Shown in pieces: positions 37,375 to 46,651 of a DNA stretch of 64,000 nucleotides. Both the position numbers and the translations under genes were made by a program. The notes beneath the pieces were generated by a model. The model saw only the letters and a list, made by a program, of their open reading frames with translations. It was not told the origin of the DNA and searched no databases. Each line of letters begins with the position of its first letter. The stretch's first letter is position 1. This DNA comes from Planctomycetaceae bacterium (GTDB taxonomy: Bacteria; Planctomycetota; Planctomycetia; Planctomycetales; Planctomycetaceae), in contig JAWKTX010000018.1 of the NCBI GenBank assembly GCA_041398825.1, forward strand, positions 1 through 64,000, in the 5' to 3' direction.

Positions 37375-38115
37375 ATGAACTACCTCGCGCACGGATATCG
37401 ATTCCTTGATGACCCGCTGTTCATGGCAGGCACGGCCGTTCCGGACTGGCTGTCCGTGGTGGACCGACGCGTTCGGGTTCGCAGCCGATCGCTCAGTCGA
37501 CACATGGCAACGGTCCATCCGTCGGACGGCCGTCTGATATCCGGCATGCTTCAACACCTGGCGGATGACGACGTGTTTCATCGTTGCCCCACGTTCATGA
37601 TGCTGGAGTCCGAACTTGGGAGTCTGTTCAGAAGAACGATGCCTGATCCGTTTGATCATCGTCCGGGGTTTCTGGGGCATATTGTGACTGAACTTCTGCT
37701 GGACGCATTTATCGCGGAGAACCACCCGGGTGTGCTGAAGCGATACTACTGTTCGATGAGTAATGTTGTCGCCGAAGAAGTGCAACGAGTCGTGAATTTG
37801 GTAGCGACTCAGTCCACAGCAAAACTTGCCTGGTTCATTGACCGGTTTCGAGAGGTGCAGTTTCTTTACGACTATCTCTCCGACGCTGGATTAGCTGCTC
37901 GCTTGAATCAGGTTCTTCGGCGAGTCACACTGCCTGCGCTGGAGGATGAACATACAGCTGCCATCCGGGATGCCAGAATGCTGGTTCGCGAACATGGCGA
38001 ACTGTTGTTGTCGACGGTAGAAACCGCCCGACGACTCGTGGGCATTCAGGGTTCAGCCGCTGTTGATCACCAGGCTGCTGATGAAACAATCAATCGAGAG
38101 GAATTTGACAGATGA
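37375..38115 (+). CDS. ACP-phosphodiesterase-like protein
   Basis: The 246-residue protein starts MNYLAHGYRFLD and includes FMAGTAVPDWL and a His/Asp-rich middle, which resembles the AcpH family that removes phosphopantetheine from acyl-carrier protein. Similarity is limited to the first part and AcpH is shorter, so this is a tentative call. Its stop overlaps the next gene's ATG (ATGA), so the two are coupled. Confidence 0.45.
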   Translation: MNYLAHGYRFLDDPLFMAGTAVPDWLSVVDRRVRVRSRSLSRHMATVHPSDGRLISGMLQHLADDDVFHRCPTFMMLESELGSLFRRTMPDPFDHRPGFLGHIVTELLLDAFIAENHPGVLKRYYCSMSNVVAEEVQRVVNLVATQSTAKLAWFIDRFREVQFLYDYLSDAGLAARLNQVLRRVTLPALEDEHTAAIRDARMLVREHGELLLSTVETARRLVGIQGSAAVDHQAADETINREEFDR

Positions 38116-38963
38116 AATATGGTATGAACCTTCTGCTTTGGACGTCCGGAGTTACCGAAGATCACTTCGGACTGCTGGCAGACATCAAAAGCTGGGGATA
38201 CGACGGAGTCGAGCTGCCGATGTTCGACTTCGATTTGCAGAACGCCGCGAAAGTCGGAGCTGAGCTCCAGCGTCTCGGGCTGGAAGCCACGGCTGTGACG
38301 GTCTGTACTGCCGAGGAAAATCCCATTTCCCCCGACGCCGCGATCAGGGCCGCCGGTCTGGATCGACTGAAGAAAGCCATCGATGCGGTCGCTGCGGCCG
38401 GAGGCACCCACCTGTGTGGCCCAATCCATTCTGCCCTCGGTGAATTCAGCGGTGCCGGTCGAACCGAAGACGAATGGAACCGCGCGAAAGATATTCTGTC
38501 TCAGGCTGCTGACCACGCTAAAGCGAACAACGTCACGCTTGTTGTGGAGTACCTGAATCGGTTTGAGTGCTATTTTCTGAACTGCGCTGAAGATGCAGCT
38601 CGCTTCACACGCGAAGTGGGCCATTCCAACCTGAAGATGATGTACGATTCATTCCACGCGAATATCGAAGAGAAGAGCATAACCGGGGCGTTGAAATCGT
38701 GTGTTGACCAGATGGTTCACGTACACATTTCCGAAAATGACCGTTCGACTCCCGGCGAAGGCGGAGTGAACTGGGACGAGACGTTCCGCGCTTTGAAGGA
38801 AATCAACTATGACGGTTGGTTCATGATTGAAGCATTCGGACTGGCATTGCCGGAACTTGCCGCAGCCACGCGAATCTGGCGCCGGATGTTCCCAACGGAG
38901 CAGCATCTCGCTCAGAAGGGCCTGGAATTCATGAAGTCGCGATGGGAATCCGTCGCCAAATAA
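38112..38963 (+). CDS. Sugar phosphate isomerase/epimerase family protein
   Basis: The 283-residue protein is an AP-endonuclease-2-type TIM barrel similar to D-tagatose/psicose 3-epimerases. It has metal-site segments VEYLNRFECYF, MMYDSFHANIEE, HVHISENDR and MIEAFG with the expected Glu, Asp and His residues. It would interconvert ketoses at C-3 using a divalent metal. It overlaps the AcpH-like gene by four bases and is followed, 69 bases on, by the DUF1080 gene. Confidence 0.85.
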   Translation: MKYGMNLLLWTSGVTEDHFGLLADIKSWGYDGVELPMFDFDLQNAAKVGAELQRLGLEATAVTVCTAEENPISPDAAIRAAGLDRLKKAIDAVAAAGGTHLCGPIHSALGEFSGAGRTEDEWNRAKDILSQAADHAKANNVTLVVEYLNRFECYFLNCAEDAARFTREVGHSNLKMMYDSFHANIEEKSITGALKSCVDQMVHVHISENDRSTPGEGGVNWDETFRALKEINYDGWFMIEAFGLALPELAAATRIWRRMFPTEQHLAQKGLEFMKSRWESVAK

Positions 38964-39032
38964 TTCGTGACATTCCCACCAACTGACCAATCTCTCACTG
39001 AAATTCCGGCGGAATCTTAAAGGAATATGTAT

Positions 39033-40046
39033 ATGAAGAACTCTTTGACTCAAAGTCTGATTTGTCTGTCGCTGCTGACGGTCACTTGCCTGGTGCAGCC
39101 AGCCTGTGCCTTCGCAGACGATGCTGATGCGATCAAGGAGGCGTATCTTGATGCTGAATCGGCTGGCAAGCCATTTGCAATTCAGGGTGAGTATTCCGGC
39201 GAAGTCAAGACGCAGGACGGCCCGATGAAGCTTGGTGTGCAGGTGATGGCACAGGGCAGGAACGAACTGGCGTTTGCTGCCTGGTTTGGCGGTTTGCCCG
39301 GTGATGGGTGGAATGGCGAAGGCGTCCTGCGAGGAAAAGGGGAAATGACAGGAGAGACAGCCACTCTGACAGGCGAACATGGACGCGGAGAGATCAAGGA
39401 CGGAAACCTGACGATTTACGATGCCGACAATAACCTGATGGGTGAGCTGCAGAAGATTGAGCGCAAATCCCCCACTCTTGGCGCAAAACCACCTGAAGGT
39501 GCCGTGGTTCTATTTGATGGAACGACGGCTGATCAGTTTGAAAACGGACGTCTGTCCGAAGACAACCTGCTGATGGAGGGAGTCACCAGCAAAGATAAGT
39601 TTCAGGATTTTCAACTGCATCTGGAGTTTCGGCTGGCGTTCATGCCGAATGCACGAGGTCAGGCCAGGAGCAACAGTGGCTGTTACCTTCAGGGACGCTA
39701 CGAAGTCCAGATTCTTGACTCATTTGGGTTGACCGGTGAGGACAATGAATGTGGAGGGATCTACAAAGCCAGCAAGCCGGATTTGAATATGTGCTTGCCG
39801 CCATTGGCCTGGCAAACCTATGACATCGAGTTCCACGCGGCAAAGTTTGATGCAGAAGGCAAGAAGATCAGCAACGCCCGCGCAACCGTAAAGCACAATG
39901 GCGTCGCAATTCATACCGACCGGGAGATTCCAGGCGGAACTCCTGGCGGCCCGGTTCGTGGTGAAGGTGCTGAAGAAGGCCCGATTTTTCTGCAGAATCA
40001 TGGCGATCCGCTGCGTTTTCGCAACATCTGGGTAAAACCACTTTAG
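39033..40046 (+). CDS. Secreted DUF1080 protein
   Basis: The ATG at 39033 sits eight bases after an AGGA, better than an ATG two codons earlier. It has a signal peptide (LICLSLLTVTCLVQPACAFA) and then a DUF1080 (3-keto-disaccharide hydrolase-like) domain in the C-terminal two thirds (LFDGTTADQFENG, SNSGCYLQGRYEVQILDSF, FRNIWVKPL). Members occur in large families in planctomycetes and are thought to act on polysaccharides outside the cytoplasm. The stop codon TAG lies inside the first bases of a palindromic repeat. Confidence 0.85.
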   Translation: MKNSLTQSLICLSLLTVTCLVQPACAFADDADAIKEAYLDAESAGKPFAIQGEYSGEVKTQDGPMKLGVQVMAQGRNELAFAAWFGGLPGDGWNGEGVLRGKGEMTGETATLTGEHGRGEIKDGNLTIYDADNNLMGELQKIERKSPTLGAKPPEGAVVLFDGTTADQFENGRLSEDNLLMEGVTSKDKFQDFQLHLEFRLAFMPNARGQARSNSGCYLQGRYEVQILDSFGLTGEDNECGGIYKASKPDLNMCLPPLAWQTYDIEFHAAKFDAEGKKISNARATVKHNGVAIHTDREIPGGTPGGPVRGEGAEEGPIFLQNHGDPLRFRNIWVKPL

Positions 40047-40148
40047 CAGCCAGTTGAAAAAAGGGACTGGCTCGAGCAGCAGACCTTAAAACACGACGGT
40101 TTACAGCCGTCCCGCGTGCCAGTCCCGGTTTTTTCAACGGACAGTTAG
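40043..40148 (+). repeat. Palindromic MITE-like repeat, copy B
   Basis: The best preserved copy. The arms GTTGAAAAAAGGGACTGGC and GCCAGTCCCGGTTTTTTCAAC pair with a two-base bulge. Inside is a second stem GACGG/CCGTC. It starts TTAGCAGCC and ends GGACAGTTAG. Its first bases supply the stop codon of the DUF1080 gene, and it may act as terminator. Confidence 0.8.
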
Positions 40149-40308
40149 GCACAATGTTGGGCACAATGCGGATTGCTTTCCTGTGAAATGCAGCCCGTCG
40201 GAACGCAGCGTTCCGGCGGGCTTATTTCGTTGGGCGAGGATAAATGATTGATCCTCCGCGTCGAAACAGCCATGATGCAGAAACCACCCAGTTCCAAGGA
40301 GCGATTCG

Positions 40309-41886
40309 ATGCAGGTCTTGTCCAGAATCCCCGGCGTCCCTCACCGCTTGATCCTTTGCGTGATGTTGACCGTGTCCGGACTCTGTGAGTCGTCACGCGC
40401 GCAGCACCACCGTTCTGGTTCGGTCCAGAGAAACGCAATCGGAACCGGCATTCCGTATCGAAATCTTCCATCGGGAAGTGATCTGTATAGTCGAAATCGT
40501 CAGTACGGCGGTGCACATTCGACGGCCGGTTGGAATGCAGCCGTCCGCGATCCGCACACCGCATCCAGACACCACCATACCAGCGATATTTATTTCGACG
40601 CACGCGATCACCGGCTCGCGAATCGTTACGGATTCGCGCCGGGCATTGCGAATACTCACGGTTACTGGCCCAACTACGGCTCCTGGCCAAGCTACGGCTC
40701 CTGGACCGGCTATGACGGTCTGACGGGACTCAATGGGTACTACAGCTACAACGTCAACGGGTGGGGATATCTCGGCTCGACCTACTCCGCTGCCACATAT
40801 TTCGGCCCGTTGCTGATTCCGCTGCCTGGAGCCATCACACCCTACTACACGTCTCCATATGGAGTACTCGGGCCGCAAGTTTCCTATCCGGTCCCGATCA
40901 ATGGAGTGAACCCATTCGGTCGCTCAACTGCCAGTTACACTGTCACCCCCAACCCCGCGACAGTGGCCCCGAACAACATGGCCGCAGGGACCGACTTCAA
41001 TGGGCTTCCACCGAAAATGCGAGTAACTCCTGTTCCTGAAATGCTGCCAGACGAACAGTTTGCTCCACTTCCGAATGCGGTTCCACTACATGGACCCGAG
41101 CCTCGCATTCCGTCGTCAACTGATGAGACCCCTGTGGTTAATGAGTTCCCTGCCGCGCCACTGATGCAAAAACAGGTTACGGCTGCCGACAGAATTCAGA
41201 GCATTCGGTATCAGGCAACTGGAGATCAATCCTTCCGCTCTGGAGAATACGCTTCGGCAGAGGTGTTCTATCGGACGGCTGTACAAACGGCTCCGGGAAG
41301 ACAGGCCCCCTACATTCGCCTTGCCATGGTATTGGTCGCACGGCAGCAGTTTGAAAAGGCGGTTGGCTGGCTGAAGACTGGTTTGCTGATCCAGGGAGAC
41401 CCAACGCGTGGAGGTGTGAAGTCTGACGAACTTTACGGCTCGGAGTTTGGCGACGTCATTCCGGCTCACGCAGAACGATTGTTTCAATGGCTCGATCAAA
41501 AGCCGCTGTCTGTGGATCGGCTGTTGCTCGTCAGCGCCTTTCAAAGCGTTCGTCAGCAGAACGCAAGTGCCGAGGAATTGCTGCAGGTCGTTCTTCAACT
41601 GGGGGAGGCCGATGCATACGTGGCTGCGATCCAAAAACTCCACGACAGCGTCGACACCGACGGGTATGATCCTTCGCCCATATCACCCGACCATGCAGTT
41701 TCAGCAGCGCCTTCGACGTCCCTGCCTCCGGGATTTCGTATGTCTGAGGTGCCGGAAAGGCCAGCCGATCGTATCCCGATTCCCGAGACACCTGTTGGGG
41801 CCGCAGAGCCCGCAAAAAGAGAAGGCATCTTCATGAAGGGAAGAAACCAGACGCCTGACAGTCACGTGGATTCGCCGGGCCAGTAG
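40309..41886 (+). CDS. Exported protein with Gly/Tyr-rich and helical repeat parts
   Basis: The 525-residue protein has a signal peptide (LILCVMLTVSGLCESSRAQ). A Gly/Tyr/Trp/Ser/Asn-rich segment follows (about 120-165, NYGSWPSYGSWTGYDG), then Pro-rich stretches and a TPR-like helical region at about 295-350 (GDQSFRSGEYASAEVFYRTA). It looks like a cell-envelope or surface protein. No enzyme motif was seen. Its 3' end overlaps the convergent sulfotransferase by 25 bases. Confidence 0.7.
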   Translation: MQVLSRIPGVPHRLILCVMLTVSGLCESSRAQHHRSGSVQRNAIGTGIPYRNLPSGSDLYSRNRQYGGAHSTAGWNAAVRDPHTASRHHHTSDIYFDARDHRLANRYGFAPGIANTHGYWPNYGSWPSYGSWTGYDGLTGLNGYYSYNVNGWGYLGSTYSAATYFGPLLIPLPGAITPYYTSPYGVLGPQVSYPVPINGVNPFGRSTASYTVTPNPATVAPNNMAAGTDFNGLPPKMRVTPVPEMLPDEQFAPLPNAVPLHGPEPRIPSSTDETPVVNEFPAAPLMQKQVTAADRIQSIRYQATGDQSFRSGEYASAEVFYRTAVQTAPGRQAPYIRLAMVLVARQQFEKAVGWLKTGLLIQGDPTRGGVKSDELYGSEFGDVIPAHAERLFQWLDQKPLSVDRLLLVSAFQSVRQQNASAEELLQVVLQLGEADAYVAAIQKLHDSVDTDGYDPSPISPDHAVSAAPSTSLPPGFRMSEVPERPADRIPIPETPVGAAEPAKREGIFMKGRNQTPDSHVDSPGQ

Positions 41887-42905
41887 AGTTCAATCGGGAA
41901 TTGTGGTGAGACAATATCCATCACCAGCTTCAGATTTGCCGGATCCATCTTCGACTTCCAGCTATCGACCGGCGAGGTGCTGGCCCGCTGAACGGAAAAG
42001 TACGTGTACCGGCTGCCCAATAGTTTTCTGATGTCGAATCCCGGCTGTGATGATTCATTCAGGAATCGAACGACCGATGCTGAAAATGGCAAGCGAAGCC
42101 ATTCGAACACACGCTTCCACTCGGATTCCGGATTCTTAACCAGATCTTCGTAAACCACTGTGTGCGTGGACATACACGGATTCTGACGATACTGATTGAT
42201 CAGCATCGTATCCACAAGCCACTGGACAGCCAGGAGTCCGGCGGCAGGCATGTCCCTGATCTCGCTTTCTGCATAACCAAGCTGGGTAATGTACTCAGAA
42301 TAGGCCTTCCATGTGTAAGCAGGATCGATGCTGTTGGCATCCATTACGCCCATCTGAATTCCTCGCAGCCACGAATTCACGACAGCGCAGGGGTGTCGCA
42401 GCAGCATCAATACATCCGCGTCCAGCACCTCAAGAATTCTTTCAAGTTGAGGGTATGGTCGGTTCTTGACCACTACGCACTGTCCGCTGCCCAGCTTGCC
42501 TTTCGACAGCAGATTGTAAACAGATTCGGCCGGAGCGAATGTGCGCGCCGCAGCCCACGCCAGAGATCGCATCCATGCCGGGGCTATCAAATGATCCTTA
42601 GGAAAAAATGGCGGCTTCTGAGTCAGCAGGCCGGGACTTGCAAGAAGGCTCATCAGCGAAGCAGCGTCCGTTTCATCACCCTGCCCTGCCTTAATCCTGG
42701 TAAACAAACTGCGATGTTGTTCTTTAGCTGCCAGCTGGTGAAAAGGTTCGTGACATCCATGCACCGAAGGATGGGAATCAATCACCTTGTGGGCCCATGA
42801 TGTCCCGCCACGCGCGCTTCCTGCAAGCAGAATGCAACGGGGCTTTTCGACCGTGGCTGCGGAATCGCTGTGGGTAACCGAAGGAGATGCTGTCGCCGTC
42901 TCCAT
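41862..42905 (-). CDS. Sulfotransferase family protein
   Basis: The ATG at 42905 (METATASPSV) gives 347 residues; an upstream TTG is less likely. A PAPS 5'-phosphosulfate-binding loop is at about 28-36 (AGSARGGTSWAH). Later LLRHPCAVVNSWLRG supplies the Arg/Ser 3'-phosphate-binding site. These enzymes transfer sulfate to sugars or lipids. It overlaps convergently with the exported protein gene. Confidence 0.85.
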   Translation of the reverse strand: METATASPSVTHSDSAATVEKPRCILLAGSARGGTSWAHKVIDSHPSVHGCHEPFHQLAAKEQHRSLFTRIKAGQGDETDAASLMSLLASPGLLTQKPPFFPKDHLIAPAWMRSLAWAAARTFAPAESVYNLLSKGKLGSGQCVVVKNRPYPQLERILEVLDADVLMLLRHPCAVVNSWLRGIQMGVMDANSIDPAYTWKAYSEYITQLGYAESEIRDMPAAGLLAVQWLVDTMLINQYRQNPCMSTHTVVYEDLVKNPESEWKRVFEWLRLPFSASVVRFLNESSQPGFDIRKLLGSRYTYFSVQRASTSPVDSWKSKMDPANLKLVMDIVSPQFPIELYWPGEST

Positions 42906-43558
42906 AACCGACCTCGAGTTGGACAAGATAAGATGCCTGACGTAGCCGCTGATTTGCGATGGCCGGAAGGATCAGCCGCATCAATTCAATTTTCCGCCGT
43001 GACTGGCGCAACACAACTCAGCAGACGGTGAGAGATTAACACCGACATTTCGTGATGACGTGAAATCTGTGGCGACGTCAGATACAGAAATCGAAACTGG
43101 CGGTCGTAAAGTTCCTGGATTCCGTGTTGTGGACATTTGACGACAAGGGGGCGCAAACCAATATAAGTAAACTTAAAAATCAGGGATGCAGCCAGCCCGT
43201 TGGAACAGTGGGGACCTGAATTGGCAGCGTCGGATTGATGGACGGTGCATTCCCGCGAAGAAGTGCGATGCGAACACTCTGGATTGGTTTGGTTTGCAAC
43301 CGATTGCTCAGGGCGAGTAACAAGTTGCACCTCGATCGCTCGTTCCGAACGTGTGATGATCTGGCCGCAAGAGATCCGGTCGGTTTGATCGCTGTGCGCA
43401 TGGACCAGAACCGCTCGGGGGCCAGAGTCACACAGGGATCACGAAGCCGGCCCGCTTTCAACGGGACAGTTCTGGTCATGAAAAGGTGGTCCCTTATTGG
43501 TACCTCAGGGAACCGCTCCGTTCTAACGACCATATCAGCAAGAATAACCCCCCGTATT
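42906..43558. other. Intergenic region, no gene recognised
   Basis: About 650 bases between two minus-strand genes. Open frames here have no recognisable protein and no good start. No strong hairpin or repeat was seen. The promoter of the sulfotransferase gene is expected near 42910-43000. Confidence 0.4.
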
Positions 43559-45475
43559 TCAGCCCTGAGTCTGGTAATTCACCAGTCCGAGGTCTTCCAT
43601 CGAATGAAACAGCCACGAGGGACGCCATGGACGATCGATGGACCACTGCGAACTGATGATGGAGCAGAACAGGAGCAGATACAGGAGTGTCAGCTTCTTC
43701 CGGGTGTCAATTGCATGCGTTACGCCCGGAAGGATCGCGAACCACCAGAATGGAGTCAGCCAGAGCACCCAGCGCAGCGCTGCGGTATTGCCACCGTAGT
43801 TGTAATTCTGGGTCCGCGACAGGTAGAAGCCTAATGTCACTACCGTCAGGAATAGTCCCTGTCGAAACACGGGAGACAGAACGCGCCATTGCCACTCCAC
43901 CAGTTGGTCGCCGGACATTGCCTGAGCTTTGACGGGCTCACGAACACCAACAAACCAGCCGGGGATAATGAGCAACAGGATAGGAGAAAGCGACACAATT
44001 CCATGATGACCGAGAACGCAGTGAAACAAGTAAACCGGCCATGATTCGTTATTGGCGTCCATGCCACGAGGCTGGCTCCAGTAACTTGCGATCCCTTCGT
44101 GGACGTAGACGTATTTCTCAGTGCCGTAATACATGTAAAACGGCTTAAGGCCTCCGGTACAAATCCAGTTGGTGATAAAAAAGGCTGCGAGTGGTATCAC
44201 GGCTGCTGGAACGAAATGAGACAATGTTCGACTGTAGGATTTCTTCATCGCGAACAGAAAACACAACACGCCAAACAGGGCCGACGGCAGTTCAAAGCAA
44301 CTGGCGAATGCAGCGTTGATGCCGAGGATGATAAAGTCGTCGGATCCGCATCTTCGTTTCGCGATGCGATCGACCTGCATCCGAATCATGGCGCTCAGGC
44401 AGAAGACCACGCACACCGCCGCAGGCGTATGATTGTTAAGCGTTGTCACGTATGGATTCAGCATCGAACCCAGGCCGATGACCGCGAGCATAAACAGACG
44501 CGAATGCTCCGAGAACTTCAAAAGGCGAAGAGACTGCATGAATGAAGCCAGAGCTAACAGCATCGGCAGCAGATTCACAAAGGACAGCAGTAAGCGAATG
44601 ACAAGATCGGTATTGCCAAACAGGCCGAATCCCAAAGTCACACGTTCGAGCCAGTAGAGGCCAGCGACCATGGTGGAAAGCAATGGGGGTTTTGAAGAGT
44701 AAAAATGCCACGGCTCTGTCTCGTTGGTTCGGTGTCTCACCTTGTCGATGGTTGAGAAGCGTTTATGCTGATCAATCTCATCGATTTGGTAGGTGCCGCG
44801 TTCAACGAGCGACCAGACCGTGGCCCACCTGGAACGATCATTCGCACTTTGAAGTGGAGTTGCCCGAAAGACGGATGCAGCCATCAACGCTGCAACACAG
44901 AGGAACAAAAGTGTTTCGCCGGTGGAGGAAGGCAGTTCGTTCCAGGAAGCTCGATCACTCTGAGCCGCCGGTGGTTTGTCCTGTCGGGGATTCGAAGATT
45001 TTACCCCATGTTCAGCAGAGTCCTCCGATGACGTCGCCCCCGTTTCTCTTTGAGGATCTGCGGCTGGGCCGCAAACGTCGGCGGGTGTCGCCGTATCCGG
45101 GGTGGTTTCTGTCGGTCGATCCTGGTCGGCAATGTGTGCGTTGTCGTCGTGTGCGTCAGCTTTGATGTTGGAATCATCCTTGGCAGGGGATTTCTGATCG
45201 GAGGTTGCCTCAGGCATCGATTCTTCCATGAGCGGCCTGATTGGCGTTATGGTTGATTCGGGTTGTCCCGGTGGCTGGCCATCGCCCTGCGTTGGTTCAG
45301 GCGACTGTGGAACAGCCTGAGAAGTCGAATGTTCTGACACATTCTTTTGTGCGTCCACGTTTTCCGCAGATTCTGTTGAGCTCTGCTGGTCACCCTCTGC
45401 ACCTTCCTGATTCACTGACTTCTTATCGGTTAAGCCTTGGGAGTCCGGCTTAGTCTTGGATCGTTTTCTGGACAT
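43559..45475 (-). CDS. Large polytopic membrane protein with a long hydrophilic N-terminus
   Basis: The 638-residue protein starts with about 185 residues of low-complexity Gln/Ser/Asp/Glu/Lys sequence. About ten transmembrane helices follow. Between the first and second helices is a soluble loop with HFYSSKPPLLSTM, similar to sugar-transfer GT-C proteins, whose soluble acidic segment sits in this place. A GT-C-type function is therefore possible. The N-terminus is unusual. It lies nine bases after the RluA-type gene on the same strand. Confidence 0.65.
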   Translation of the reverse strand: MSRKRSKTKPDSQGLTDKKSVNQEGAEGDQQSSTESAENVDAQKNVSEHSTSQAVPQSPEPTQGDGQPPGQPESTITPIRPLMEESMPEATSDQKSPAKDDSNIKADAHDDNAHIADQDRPTETTPDTATPADVCGPAADPQRETGATSSEDSAEHGVKSSNPRQDKPPAAQSDRASWNELPSSTGETLLFLCVAALMAASVFRATPLQSANDRSRWATVWSLVERGTYQIDEIDQHKRFSTIDKVRHRTNETEPWHFYSSKPPLLSTMVAGLYWLERVTLGFGLFGNTDLVIRLLLSFVNLLPMLLALASFMQSLRLLKFSEHSRLFMLAVIGLGSMLNPYVTTLNNHTPAAVCVVFCLSAMIRMQVDRIAKRRCGSDDFIILGINAAFASCFELPSALFGVLCFLFAMKKSYSRTLSHFVPAAVIPLAAFFITNWICTGGLKPFYMYYGTEKYVYVHEGIASYWSQPRGMDANNESWPVYLFHCVLGHHGIVSLSPILLLIIPGWFVGVREPVKAQAMSGDQLVEWQWRVLSPVFRQGLFLTVVTLGFYLSRTQNYNYGGNTAALRWVLWLTPFWWFAILPGVTHAIDTRKKLTLLYLLLFCSIISSQWSIDRPWRPSWLFHSMEDLGLVNYQTQG

Positions 45476-45484
45476 TCTTCAGAA

Positions 45485-46507
45485 TCACTCGCCGGGCATG
45501 GCCCACTCTGGTAGAGCCGATGTGAACGTCTGCCGACGGCCGTTTAGGTTTGTAAAAGTAATCGAATGAGCATGCAGGCACATTGCCGCCTCCGTTGGCC
45601 ACAAAGTGCGATTCGTGCCAAGTCTGGCCTGCGGAAGATATGCCGGATCGCCAACGATTGGCAGGCTCAGTGCCCACAGATGGGCTCGAATCTGATTCGT
45701 TCTTCCGGTACGGGGCACCGCCCGAATCAGTGAAGTACCGTCTTTGAGGCGAGAAATTACGTGGAACTGAGTCAGCGCAGCGGCCCCTTTGCCGTCTGAA
45801 GCAATCGGCCGAACTGCTCCAGTTTCGGGATTCTTCTGCAGTGGTCGTGCGCATTCGAATGCATCCTCCACTGGCTGGCCATGGACTCGCGCTACATAGC
45901 ACTTGTCGATGGTGCGATTCTCAAACTGAGGCTGGATGAACTGAACGCTGGACTGGTGACGGCACATCACCAGAACTCCCGACGTATTCGCATCCAGACG
46001 GTGCACCATCAAGGGGCTTTCCGGTGCGTAGACCGTGTTGATGAAATACTGAAGTGTATTGCGATTAAAACGTCCCCCGGGGTGCATCGGAAGGGGAGCG
46101 GGCTTACCGATCACAATCAAATCCTTATCCTCGTGGAGGATCTGAATGTCCGCATTGACGGCGGGTTCGACCGTATTCGGCAGAAGATGATCGAATTGTT
46201 CGCCTGCGTTCACCCTGCGGTCCGGAGAAACTGGATGTCCCGCAGATGGCTGTTGCGTGCCCCCGGTGTTCTGCGTTTTCGATGATGCGGGGACAATTCG
46301 GCCCTCGAGAATACGTTTCAGCCACTCCTCTCGACCGACGTGCGGGTGCCAGCTATCAAGAAAATCGAGCAGCATGCTTCCGGCAAATCGTCCGGGCACA
46401 TTCAGGGGACGAACATTCGCATACGGCATGCTTCCGGGCAGCGGAGTTGCCAGTTCTGCAATCCGGCGATGACGGCGATCCAGCAGCGATTGATCGGAAG
46501 TGGACAT
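45485..46507 (-). CDS. RluA-family pseudouridine synthase
   Basis: The 340-residue protein has the catalytic motif HRLDANTSGVLV with the active Asp and the adjacent ending TGRTNQIRAHLWAL. It makes pseudouridine in rRNA or tRNA. No convincing S4 domain motif is seen at the N-terminus (LLDFLDSWHPHVGREEW may be a weak one). Not assigned to RluA, RluC or RluD. The gene before it is a membrane exporter. Confidence 0.85.
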   Translation of the reverse strand: MSTSDQSLLDRRHRRIAELATPLPGSMPYANVRPLNVPGRFAGSMLLDFLDSWHPHVGREEWLKRILEGRIVPASSKTQNTGGTQQPSAGHPVSPDRRVNAGEQFDHLLPNTVEPAVNADIQILHEDKDLIVIGKPAPLPMHPGGRFNRNTLQYFINTVYAPESPLMVHRLDANTSGVLVMCRHQSSVQFIQPQFENRTIDKCYVARVHGQPVEDAFECARPLQKNPETGAVRPIASDGKGAAALTQFHVISRLKDGTSLIRAVPRTGRTNQIRAHLWALSLPIVGDPAYLPQARLGTNRTLWPTEAAMCLHAHSITFTNLNGRRQTFTSALPEWAMPGE

Positions 46508-46552
46508 CTGAGAGGAATCAAGGGGACGCTTGAATCAAACGGACAAGTCAAT

Positions 46553-46584
46553 TGAATAACGCAATGTGTGAATAACGCAATGTG
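46553..46584. repeat. Two copies of a 16-base tandem repeat
   Basis: The unit TGAATAACGCAATGTG is present twice without a gap at 46553-46568 and 46569-46584. It lies in the 144-base gap between the pseudouridine synthase and MMPL genes. Confidence 0.8.
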
Positions 46585-46651
46585 CGGTATTCAAGGCGAT
46601 TCTGTCAGCAGACGGAAGTCGCGCAATGCCTGGTCCACGGTTTGAACCGGA

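Noticed and set aside
43235..43834. 199-residue plus-strand ORF
   Set aside because: Overlaps the C-terminal part of the membrane protein gene and has no recognisable domain.
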